From positions 437 through 6,048 of the forward strand of contig JAADFV010000176.1 in NCBI GenBank assembly GCA_013152695.1: a stretch of 5,612 nt of DNA, given 5' to 3'. The DNA comes from Chloroflexota bacterium. GTDB lineage: Bacteria > Chloroflexota > Anaerolineae > J102. The stretch's first letter is position 1. Every line of letters begins with the position of its first letter. Below are positions 1-5,612 of this stretch, one piece after another. The position numbers and the translations under genes are program-made. The notes under the pieces were generated by a model that saw nothing but the letters and a program-made list of their open reading frames with translations, did no database searches and was not told the DNA's origin.

Positions 1-108
1 CCCACCTCTCATAATGTCTCCAGGGTGAGCAATTTCAACGAGAATACTCTGTTGCAAGGTTCATTTTTACGATGTCCCTGTTTTTTGCGTGTATTTGTCG
101 TCGGGAAA

Positions 109-159
109 TTCCTCACCCCTACGATAGCCACACCTTCCAACCCCTGGAGGGGTGAGGAA
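109..159. repeat. Perfect 12-base inverted repeat with a nested alternative hairpin
   Basis: TTCCTCACCCCT (109-120) is exactly complementary to AGGGGTGAGGAA (148-159), with a 27-base spacer. The right arm can also pair locally: ACCCCT (140-145) is complementary to AGGGGT (148-153) across only two bases. The two pairings exclude each other. No T-run follows the right arm, so this does not look like an intrinsic terminator. It could be a dispersed-repeat end, a protein-binding site or a structured leader. The sequence alone does not separate these. Confidence 0.6.
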
Positions 160-329
160 ATCCTTAAAACGCCCCCACGCACCGGTACAGGTCTTGCTAC
201 GCGACCACCCCATTGGTGATGGGCACGGCGCTGGATTTGCTCACCCGTGTCCACGCTCCGGCCTGCTTCCTTGCGTCATCCAGGCAACAGCAAACTCCTC
301 TTGACCCTAGCAATCCCAGCGAAGTCCGT

Positions 330-393
330 CCTGAGTACAGCCGAAGGGCATCTCTCCCTCAGATGCATCGCGAGACCCTTCGTTTCACTCAGG
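330..393. repeat. Imperfect long hairpin, probable dispersed intergenic repeat
   Basis: CCTGAGT (330-336) pairs with ACTCAGG (387-393), and CGAAGGG (342-348) pairs with CCCTTCG (376-382). The two blocks are separated by 5 unpaired bases on the left and 4 on the right. TCTC (351-354) can also pair with GAGA (372-375), with two bases bulged. Near the loop is the 8-base palindrome GATGCATC (362-369). The layout, CCTGAG then CGAAGG then its complement then CTCAGGGTGACA, resembles repeats I recall between genes in several environmental bacterial genomes. That resemblance is from memory; the pairing is seen directly. It ends about 48 bases before the first gene, so it may lie in that gene's leader. 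Confidence 0.6.
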
Positions 394-440
394 GTGACAA
401 ATATCCAGAAAGACTTTTTATTTTCCTCGAGGTATGATAA

Positions 441-764
441 ATGCAGCGTGTAGGATTTATTCTCAAAGTCAAAAAAGACAAAATCGAAGAATACAAAGAA
501 CATCACAAACATGTCTGGCCAGAAATGCTCGAGGCTTTACGCCGCACTGGCTGGCACAATTACTCCCTGTTCATGCGCGAAGACGGCCTCCTTTTTGGCT
601 ATTTCGAGGCTGAAGAAAGCTTCCAGGCCTCACTGGACGGCATGGCCAAAGAGGAAATCAATGCCAAATGGCAGGATTTCATGGCCCCTTATTTCGAAGG
701 CATCGGCGGTGCTCACGCTGACGAAAGCATGGTCGAGCTCGAAGAAGTTTTTCATCTTGACTAA
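441..764 (+). CDS. rhaM: L-rhamnose mutarotase
   Basis: Converts between the alpha and beta anomers of L-rhamnose so the sugar reaches the isomerase in its preferred form; a cytosolic enzyme of the RhaM (DUF718) family. The 107 residues match the family size (104 in E. coli) and align with little gapping. Y18 and H22, within E-Y-x-x-x-H, fall at the same positions as in E. coli RhaM, where H22 is the proposed catalytic acid. They are followed by the conserved W26-P27-E28, H39-N40-Y41, W77 and the closing E-V-F-x-L motif (102-106). GAGGT at 429-433, seven bases before the ATG, supports this start. It is the first gene of the cluster and identifies its likely substrate class. Some relatives act on L-fucose or other sugars, so the exact substrate is less certain than the family. 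Confidence 0.9.
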   Translation: MQRVGFILKVKKDKIEEYKEHHKHVWPEMLEALRRTGWHNYSLFMREDGLLFGYFEAEESFQASLDGMAKEEINAKWQDFMAPYFEGIGGAHADESMVELEEVFHLD

Positions 765-948
765 TCACAGCGCGAAACAAAAAGGGTGCAGGTTGCAGGT
801 GGCAAGTCGCAGATGACAGCCACTTACCACCTACTCGCCCTCAATCCCGCCTACCCCTCCTCTTTACCGTACTTCCTGCCCCTTGCTGCCTACTTCGAAT
901 CACTACTCCCTGCTTCCTCCTTCCGTCTCCCTCAAAAGGAGTTTTCCC
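765..948. other. Low-complexity spacer with a hairpin and a pyrimidine-rich tract
   Basis: This gap is far longer than the others in the cluster. It begins with a purine-rich stretch containing repeated GCAGGT units (787-800). AGGTGGCAAGT (797-807) pairs with ACTTACCACCT (822-832) with one mismatch and a 14-base loop. The following bases, to about 933, are overwhelmingly C and T on this strand, with recurring CCTACT, CTTCCT and CTGC words. An open frame at 786-989 crosses it but resembles nothing and ends inside the next gene. No T-run follows the hairpin, so I do not call a terminator. It could carry an internal promoter, or simply be a decayed simple-sequence repeat. Confidence 0.5.
934..941 (+). 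promoter_or_regulatory. Ribosome binding site that fixes the start of the URO-D-like gene
   Basis: AAAAGGAG ends seven bases before the ATG at 949 and is close to the ideal Shine-Dalgarno sequence. The same frame is open further upstream to an ATG at 883, but the extra 22 residues would be encoded by the low-complexity pyrimidine-rich spacer and have no ribosome binding site. The start at 949 is therefore preferred. Confidence 0.85.
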
Positions 949-2049
949 ATGAATTCACGCGAACGCGTCAAAACCGCCCTCACGCGTAGCGGTGTCCCTG
1001 ACCGGGTACCCCTCCAATTCGATCTTTGCCGTGCCCTCACCGATGCCTTTGGCGAGAAGTACGGCATTCCCATCCATTACACCACTTCCTACTTCGAAGA
1101 TGTCACCTATCGCATCTCGGCCAACGAGCTCAGGACAGCTATGGGGAGCGATTGTGTCATTGTGGGGGGGAGTTTGCCGCGTGGGTACAGCCATCCTGTA
1201 CCTAAAGAGGGGCAGATTATCAATGAATTTGGTATGTTGATGGAACAGGGACCATTGTACATGCAAACCATCGAGGCTCCTCTGGCCGAGGCCTCGACCG
1301 TGCAAGACGTACTCAATCACCCCATGCCCGATCCCTACGCCGAAGGTCGCTTCGATGACGCCAAGAAATACGTCGAGATGTACAAAGATGAGTATTTCAT
1401 CATCGGCGATCTGGAGCTGACCATGTTCGAGATGTCCTGGCACATGGTGGGTCTGGAGAAATTTATGATCGACATGGCCATGGGTGAAGACTATATCGAG
1501 GCCTTGATCGATCGGGTAAAGGAATTCAGCCTGGGTATAGCCAAACAGTTGGTCGAGATCGGCGTCGATGCTATCTGGTTTGGCGACGATTTCGGCGCCC
1601 AGAACGGCATGTTGATTTCGCCCAACATGTGGCGCCAGATTTTCAAGCCCCGGTATGCCGAACTGTGGCAAGAGGTTCGGAACATGGATCCTGACCTGAT
1701 CATTGCCTATCACACCGACGGCGCCGTCGCCCCTATTCTCGCAGATCTGGCCGAAATCGGCATGGATGTCTTTAATCCCGTGCAGCCGAATGTTCCCGGC
1801 CATGAGCCCCAGGCTCTCAAAGACCAGTTCGGCGATCGTTTTGCCTTTTGGGGTGCTATCGATCAACAATATCTTTTACCCCAGGGTACACCGGCAGAAA
1901 TCGAGGCCGATGTTGCCGAGAAAATCCGTATCTTGGGCGCCGGCGGTGGCTACATGTGCGCACCCGCCCACATCATTCAGGCAGACGTCTCTTTAGAAAA
2001 TGTCGAGGCCTTTATCGCTGCCGTCAAAAAACACGGTGTTTACACCTGA
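949..2049 (+). CDS. Uroporphyrinogen decarboxylase (URO-D) superfamily protein, not HemE; function unknown
   Basis: A 366-residue protein of the URO-D / MtaA / CmuA superfamily, a TIM-barrel fold that includes haem-pathway decarboxylases and cobalamin-dependent methyltransferases. Its N-terminus lacks the R-Q-A-G-R-Y substrate-binding motif of true HemE, so haem synthesis is unlikely. Visible landmarks are G-D-D (212-214), Y-H-T-D-G (254-258), N-P-V-Q-P (276-280), F-W-G-A-I-D (300-305) and G-G-G-Y-M-C-A-P-A-H (332-341). In MtaA-type methyltransferases zinc is held by an H-x-C pair and a later Cys. Here the first site reads H255-x-D257, while C337 may match the later Cys, so an altered metal or cofactor site is possible. 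It lies 45 bases before a class II aldolase in a 6-deoxyhexose cluster, which suggests a sugar-linked role rather than a tetrapyrrole one. No corrinoid-protein gene is visible. The family is secure; the reaction is unknown. Confidence 0.85.
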   Translation: MNSRERVKTALTRSGVPDRVPLQFDLCRALTDAFGEKYGIPIHYTTSYFEDVTYRISANELRTAMGSDCVIVGGSLPRGYSHPVPKEGQIINEFGMLMEQGPLYMQTIEAPLAEASTVQDVLNHPMPDPYAEGRFDDAKKYVEMYKDEYFIIGDLELTMFEMSWHMVGLEKFMIDMAMGEDYIEALIDRVKEFSLGIAKQLVEIGVDAIWFGDDFGAQNGMLISPNMWRQIFKPRYAELWQEVRNMDPDLIIAYHTDGAVAPILADLAEIGMDVFNPVQPNVPGHEPQALKDQFGDRFAFWGAIDQQYLLPQGTPAEIEADVAEKIRILGAGGGYMCAPAHIIQADVSLENVEAFIAAVKKHGVYT

Positions 2050-2094
2050 TCTTCTCATTCCGGCCTCTCTCCTATTCTCGAGCAGCAACTTTTC

Positions 2095-3378
2095 ATGCAC
2101 TTCGATTTACTCCATCCCCGCGACCAACTGGTCGTGATTATGAACCGCATTTACCACAGCGGTATGACCACTCTCACAGGCGGCAATCTCTCCATTTTGG
2201 AGGAGAACGGTGATCTGTGGATTACACCTTCAGGCATCGACAAGGGCAGTCTCACCCCCAAAGATATTATGTGTGTGACTGCAGATGGTACGATTATCGG
2301 GCCGCATCGCCCTTCCATCGAACTCCCTTTTCATCGCGCCATCTATGCCAAACGCCCCGATTTGCGTGCCGTTGTGCATGCGCACCCTCCCGCCTTAGTT
2401 TCTTTCAGCATCGTACACCAGATTCCCAACACCAACATCATACCCCAGGCGCAGCGTGTTTGCGGAGATGTAGGTTTTGCTCTGTACGGGCCTCCGGGCA
2501 GTGAGGAGCTAGGCCAGCACATGGCCGACAGCTTCGCTGAAGGTTACAATGTTGTTGTGTTGGAAAATCATGGTGCCGCCACGGGGGGCCCAGACCTGCT
2601 CACAGCCTTTCAGCGGCTGGAAACCCTCGATTTTTGCGCACGCACCGAATTGCAGGCGCGGCGCCTTGGTGAAATTCATACGCTCTCAGAGACACAACTG
2701 GAACCCTTCGACGTCCAGTATAACTTATTACCCGAGTTCACGCCGGAAACGCATTCCAGCCGCGAGCGTGAGCTACGCCAGCAAATTGTGAAAACCGTAC
2801 GCCGTGCCATCGACCGTTATCTCATGATCAGCACCGAAGGCGTTGTCTCGGCGCGGGTGGACGAAAACAGCTTTTTGATTACGCCCACCGCTCTCGATCG
2901 GGGTAATCTCAGTATCGAAGACATCGTACTTATCAGCGACGGTCGTCGCGAAAAAGGGAAATTACCGAGCCGATCTGTACGCATGCATCGCGCCATTTAC
3001 GAAACACATCCCGACATCAACTGCGTGCTCACAGCGCAGAGCCCAAACATTCTTGCCTATGCCATTACCCACCAGCCCATAGACACACGCATCATTCCCG
3101 AAAGCTCCCTTATGTTGCGCCGCATTCCTTTCATTCCCTACGGCACCCACTTTGCCGATCCCCAGCAGGTGGCCGATGTCGTCTCCACGAACACACCCGT
3201 ATTACTCATCGAAAATGACGCCGTCCTCACTGTGGGTGACACCCCCATGCAAGCCTTTGATCGCCTGGAAGTGGCTGAGTTCAGTGCTCAGTCTGTGATT
3301 AACGCCAGCGCCTTGGGGCCACTTTCGCCAATTCCTGATGACGCCATTGCTCAACTGGAGAATAAGTTTCTTAACTAA
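2095..3378 (+). CDS. Tandem two-domain class II aldolase/adducin protein with a degenerate C-terminal domain
   Basis: At 427 residues this is about twice the length of a normal class II aldolase and is built from two copies of the fold. The N-terminal copy (about 5-195) looks complete: T-G-G-N (28-31) and T-P-S-G (44-47) for phosphate/substrate binding, E76 as the likely acid/base, and zinc ligands H95, H97 and H159 (in H-A-H-P and E-N-H-G). Such enzymes cleave ketose 1-phosphates, for example fuculose or rhamnulose 1-phosphate, to DHAP and lactaldehyde. The second copy (about 225-405) keeps the frame (I-T-P-T 262-265, H-R-A-I-Y 298-302, E-N 373-374), but the equivalents of E76, H95, H97 and H159 are S294, T313, Q315 and D375, so it should not bind zinc or catalyse. 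It may serve in assembly or regulation. The ATG at 2095 has only a weak GAG upstream (2080-2082), but it leaves room for the expected first helix. Confidence 0.85.
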   Translation: MHFDLLHPRDQLVVIMNRIYHSGMTTLTGGNLSILEENGDLWITPSGIDKGSLTPKDIMCVTADGTIIGPHRPSIELPFHRAIYAKRPDLRAVVHAHPPALVSFSIVHQIPNTNIIPQAQRVCGDVGFALYGPPGSEELGQHMADSFAEGYNVVVLENHGAATGGPDLLTAFQRLETLDFCARTELQARRLGEIHTLSETQLEPFDVQYNLLPEFTPETHSSRERELRQQIVKTVRRAIDRYLMISTEGVVSARVDENSFLITPTALDRGNLSIEDIVLISDGRREKGKLPSRSVRMHRAIYETHPDINCVLTAQSPNILAYAITHQPIDTRIIPESSLMLRRIPFIPYGTHFADPQQVADVVSTNTPVLLIENDAVLTVGDTPMQAFDRLEVAEFSAQSVINASALGPLSPIPDDAIAQLENKFLN

Positions 3379-3390
3379 GGAAGACAATCT

Positions 3391-4170
3391 ATGACACCAA
3401 CGAACACCCAGGTTCTCGCGGAACTAATTCAGCTGTCCAACTATTTGGGCGATACGAACAATGATTACGCGATTTTAGGAGAGGGAAACTCCTCTGCCCA
3501 GATCGATGAAGAGACTTTTTGGGTCAAAGCCTCGGGGGTGGAGATGCGTACGGCTGGCGTCAATGACTTCGTCCAGGTACGCTTTTCCAACATCCTCACG
3601 ATGCTCGATGGCCCCGAGATGAGCGATGCTGCTATCAGACAGGCCCTGATTGCCGCTAAAGTCGATAAAAAGGCGCCGGGACATCCCTCGGTAGAGACCG
3701 CCTTGCATGCCGTTTGTTTGGAAGCAACCGGCGTTAATTTTGTAGGACACACCCATCCTGTGGCCATCAATACGATCACCTGCTCGGTCGCTTTCGAACA
3801 AGCCTTTTCCGGCCGACTTTTTCCCGATGAGATTGTCGTCTGCGGCCCGGCCCCTGTCCTGATCCCTTACACCGATCCCGGCCTTCCCCTCGCCCGTGAG
3901 GTACGCGTCCGCATCAACACCTATTTTTCCGAATATGGCGAGCCTCCTCGCGTCTTGCTTCTGCAAAATCACGGCCTCTTCGCCTTGGGCGCCACTGCCC
4001 AACAGGTAGAAAACATCACGGCAATGATGGTGAAGACGGCGCGTATTTTGGCCGGGACTTACGCCCTGGGTGGCCCCCATTTCATGTCCGAAAAGGCTGT
4101 CGACCGCATCTACACGCGGCCAGATGAGCATTATCGCCAGGTGATCATGGCTCCCGTCGACAGAGACTGA
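3391..4170 (+). CDS. Class II aldolase/adducin family protein, single domain
   Basis: A 259-residue zinc-dependent aldolase-fold protein. The order is G-E-G-N-S-S (30-35) at the phosphate-binding loop, W-V-K-A-S-G (44-49) where many relatives have I-T-P-S-G, S-V-E-T (100-103) with E102 as likely catalytic acid/base, H120-x-H122 within H-T-H-P, and Q-N-H-G (192-195) with H194 as third zinc ligand. All expected catalytic and metal residues are present. The G-E-G-N and V-K-A-S-G style recalls the aldolase half of RhaD-type bifunctional rhamnulose-phosphate aldolases, making it a good candidate for the working rhamnulose- or fuculose-1-phosphate aldolase here. This is inference; epimerase or decarboxylase relatives share the fold. 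AAGGA (3377-3381) overlaps the stop codon of the preceding gene, nine bases before the ATG, so the two genes are probably co-translated. It is divergent from its neighbour and not a recent duplicate. Confidence 0.85.
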   Translation: MTPTNTQVLAELIQLSNYLGDTNNDYAILGEGNSSAQIDEETFWVKASGVEMRTAGVNDFVQVRFSNILTMLDGPEMSDAAIRQALIAAKVDKKAPGHPSVETALHAVCLEATGVNFVGHTHPVAINTITCSVAFEQAFSGRLFPDEIVVCGPAPVLIPYTDPGLPLAREVRVRINTYFSEYGEPPRVLLLQNHGLFALGATAQQVENITAMMVKTARILAGTYALGGPHFMSEKAVDRIYTRPDEHYRQVIMAPVDRD

Positions 4171-4191
4171 TCACTAAAGAGAGCAATTTCC

Positions 4192-5568
4192 ATGAACAAC
4201 TCCAAGGGTTTCGAGCCACTGGAAGCTGAATTGAATAGCTTTGAGGCAGAAGTGCGGTCGCAGGCATTGGCAGAGCTCCAAGATCGAACTCAACGAGGTC
4301 AGATTACCCTACCCCCTGAGCAAGAAGTGGCCAATATGCACGCCCACACTTTCTTTTCCTACAATGCCTACGGCCTTTCGCCTTCCGGCCTGGCCTGGCA
4401 AGGGAAAAAGCAGGGTATCAAGTTGATGGGTATTGTCGATTTCGATGTGTTGGATGGGGTCGATGAATGGTTGGCTGCTTGTGATCTGGTGGGATTACGA
4501 GGCAGCGCCGGCATCGAAACCCGCGTTTTTCTGCCCGAATTTGCTGACCGCGAGATCAATTCGCCCGGCGAGCCCGGTGTTCTTTATCACATGGGCATCG
4601 GTTTCACCTCAGGACATATCCCCGCTGCGGTTGCCCCTATCGCCTTGGAACTGCGTGAGCGCGCCCGGCATCGGAATTTAGGATTGCTGGAGCGAATCAG
4701 TGATTTTCTCAAGCCCCTCAGCATTGATTACGCGCGTGACGTTTTGCCCCTGACACCGAATGGCAACGCTACCGAGCGACACATGGTGATGGCCCTCATC
4801 ATCACTGCCCAACGCAACCTTTCTGACCCCACCTCCTTCTGGGCCGAGCGCCTGGGCCTGACTGTGTCGGAAGTGAAATCAATGGCAGGAGATGACGGCA
4901 CGGCTCCTGCCTTGCAAAATGCCATCCGCAAAAAGCTTATGAAACGGGGGGGCGTAGGTTATGTTCAGCCTGGCCCCGACACATTCCCAAGCATTGACAC
5001 CTTCCATCAATTCATCCTGGCTTGTGGCGCTTTGCCGTGCGCAGCCTGGTTAGATGGAACCTCCGAGGGGGAACAGGCAATGCCGGAACTGCTTGATTTG
5101 CTGATCGCCAAAGGCGTAGTTGCCCTCAACATCATCCCCGATCGCAATTGGAACATCGCCGACCCGCACTTGCGTCAGCAGAAGGTCGAAAATCTGTACG
5201 AAGTGGTGGCATTGGCGCAGCAGCGCGATCTCCCCCTCAATGTGGGTACAGAGATGAACAGCTTCGGCCAAAAATTCGTCGATGACTTTGCCACCCCTGA
5301 ACTGGCGCCTGTGCGTCAGGCCTTCCTCGATGGCGCCTACTTCATCTATGGTCATACGATGTTAGGCCGGGCCCTGAACCTGGGTTTCCAGAGTGAGTGG
5401 GCGGCAGCACACCTGCCGGTACGCCGTGACCGTAACATCTTCTACACCAAAGCCGGACGCCTCATCCCACCCGGCTACAAATCCCTGGCCGCGCTCCAGG
5501 ACGAGATCTCGTTATCATCGACACCCGAGGAGATCCTTGCCGTTCTGAACAAGGGGATAAGTCAATGA
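4192..5568 (+). CDS. PHP-like metal-dependent hydrolase homologue with altered metal motifs
   Basis: A 458-residue protein whose first third resembles the PHP (polymerase and histidinol phosphatase) fold, used by phosphoesterases on sugar phosphates, nucleotides and histidinol phosphate. H50-x-H52 in M-H-A-H-T-F-F-S matches motif I. I-V-D-F-D-x-L-D-G-V (81-90) matches motif II, but the usual His of D-H is F84. G-I-E (107-109) fits motif III, and H133 (Y-H-M-G-I-G) may be a further ligand. Near the C-terminus G-T-E-M-N (352-356) may replace the usual G-x-D-x-H. The middle (about 140-330) is an unfamiliar helical insertion with N-G-N-A-T-E-R-H-M (190-198), where H197 is a possible ligand. About 48 residues precede the core. 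GAGAG (4179-4183) lies eight bases before the ATG. In this cluster a sugar-phosphate phosphatase or hydrolase role is plausible but unproven. No signal peptide or membrane segment is seen. Confidence 0.7.
   Translation: MNNSKGFEPLEAELNSFEAEVRSQALAELQDRTQRGQITLPPEQEVANMHAHTFFSYNAYGLSPSGLAWQGKKQGIKLMGIVDFDVLDGVDEWLAACDLVGLRGSAGIETRVFLPEFADREINSPGEPGVLYHMGIGFTSGHIPAAVAPIALELRERARHRNLGLLERISDFLKPLSIDYARDVLPLTPNGNATERHMVMALIITAQRNLSDPTSFWAERLGLTVSEVKSMAGDDGTAPALQNAIRKKLMKRGGVGYVQPGPDTFPSIDTFHQFILACGALPCAAWLDGTSEGEQAMPELLDLLIAKGVVALNIIPDRNWNIADPHLRQQKVENLYEVVALAQQRDLPLNVGTEMNSFGQKFVDDFATPELAPVRQAFLDGAYFIYGHTMLGRALNLGFQSEWAAAHLPVRRDRNIFYTKAGRLIPPGYKSLAALQDEISLSSTPEEILAVLNKGISQ
5551..5556 (+). promoter_or_regulatory. 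Ribosome binding site for the gene starting at 5565
   Basis: AAGGGG lies inside the last codons of the PHP-like gene, eight bases before an ATG that overlaps that gene's stop codon as ATGA. The spacing supports a real translation start and coupling of the two genes. Confidence 0.65.
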
Positions 5569-5612
5569 CCGCCCTGAATAAAGCGCCATTCCAGGATAAT
5601 CCGCAACCCCAA
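5565..5612 (+). CDS. Start of an unidentified downstream gene, cut by the window edge
   Basis: Only 16 codons are visible, beginning M-T-A-L-N-K-A-P-F and remaining open to the edge. The start overlaps the previous stop by four bases (ATGA) and has AAGGGG at a good distance, so it is very likely a true gene translated together with the PHP-like gene. The visible residues are polar, rich in Pro, Asn and Gln, with no signal-peptide character, and do not identify a family. From context a missing pathway step such as an isomerase, kinase or lactaldehyde dehydrogenase would make sense, but nothing in these residues shows that. Confidence 0.7.
   Translation, partial: MTALNKAPFQDNPQPQ

Larger units (their letters stand above)
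1..440. other. Non-coding 5' region upstream of the rhamnose-type cluster
   Basis: I see no convincing gene here. Short open frames exist on both strands, but they overlap one another, resemble no family I know, and run across inverted repeats. The region holds two structured elements, listed separately: a 12-base perfect inverted repeat at 109-159 and a longer imperfect hairpin at 330-393. The last 40 bases before the first gene are AT-richer and end in its ribosome binding site. The promoter of the cluster is probably here, but I could not find a -35/-10 pair with good spacing. TATGAT at 433-438 lies too close to the start codon to act as its -10. Confidence 0.6.

Noticed and set aside
213..437. 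Short plus-strand open frames upstream of rhaM, possible leader peptides
   Set aside because: They cross the long hairpin repeat, overlap each other in different frames, and lack family resemblance or convincing ribosome sites.
433..438. TATGAT as a -10 promoter box
   Set aside because: It is two bases from the rhaM start codon and downstream of that gene's Shine-Dalgarno sequence, so it cannot give a transcript carrying that site.
797..832. Hairpin after rhaM as an intrinsic terminator
   Set aside because: The stem has a mismatch and a 14-base loop, and no T-run follows.
883..948. N-terminal extension of the URO-D-like protein to the ATG at 883
   Set aside because: It would be translated from the low-complexity pyrimidine-rich spacer and has no ribosome site. 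The ATG at 949 has AAAAGGAG at seven bases.
1164..1170. Seven-G runs here and at 4946-4952 as possible frameshift or phase-variation sites
   Set aside because: Both lie in intact reading frames with family motifs on either side. Runs of this length are common by chance in GC-rich genes.
955..1869. A 304-codon open frame on the minus strand opposite the URO-D-like gene
   Set aside because: It lies wholly antisense to a gene with clear family motifs and a strong ribosome binding site, and its translation resembles nothing. It is a codon-bias shadow.
949..2049. Annotation as hemE, the haem-pathway uroporphyrinogen decarboxylase
   Set aside because: The N-terminal R-Q-A-G-R-Y signature is missing, and the neighbours are sugar-catabolic rather than tetrapyrrole genes.
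3475..4131. A 218-codon minus-strand open frame opposite the single-domain aldolase
   Set aside because: The plus-strand gene has complete catalytic motifs. The antisense translation shows no domain or plausible start context.

Overview
The window holds one rightward, operon-like run of five complete genes and the first 16 codons of a sixth, all on the + strand, behind about 440 bases of non-coding DNA. In order they are: an L-rhamnose mutarotase (441-764); a uroporphyrinogen-decarboxylase-superfamily protein that is not HemE (949-2049); a class II aldolase made of two tandem domains (2095-3378); a single-domain class II aldolase (3391-4170); a large PHP-like metal-dependent hydrolase homologue (4192-5568); and an unidentified gene starting at 5565 that runs off the edge. 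The last four junctions are tight (45, 12 and 21 bases, then a 4-base ATGA overlap). The first is loose, with a 184-base low-complexity spacer.

The mutarotase and the class II aldolases point to catabolism of a 6-deoxyhexose such as L-rhamnose or L-fucose. The mutarotase would interconvert the sugar anomers. An isomerase and a kinase, not seen here, would make the ketose 1-phosphate, and a zinc aldolase would split it into dihydroxyacetone phosphate and lactaldehyde. The cluster is not a textbook rha operon. It has two aldolase proteins, one of which carries a second domain stripped of its metal ligands. It also contains a URO-D-like protein and a PHP-like protein with no established role in this pathway. 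This unusual set is the most interesting part of the window.

The 5' region (1-440) has no convincing gene. It holds a perfect 12-base inverted repeat (109-120/148-159) and an imperfect long hairpin (330-393) resembling dispersed intergenic repeats of some bacterial genomes. The spacer at 765-948 has a purine-rich GCAGGT-type stretch followed by a strongly pyrimidine-rich tract.

The organism is a bacterium with moderately GC-rich DNA and Shine-Dalgarno-led genes. Dispersed hairpin repeats and a URO-D-like gene inside a sugar cluster would suit Chloroflexota (Anaerolineae-like) or a similar environmental lineage. That is an impression from memory, not something the window proves.
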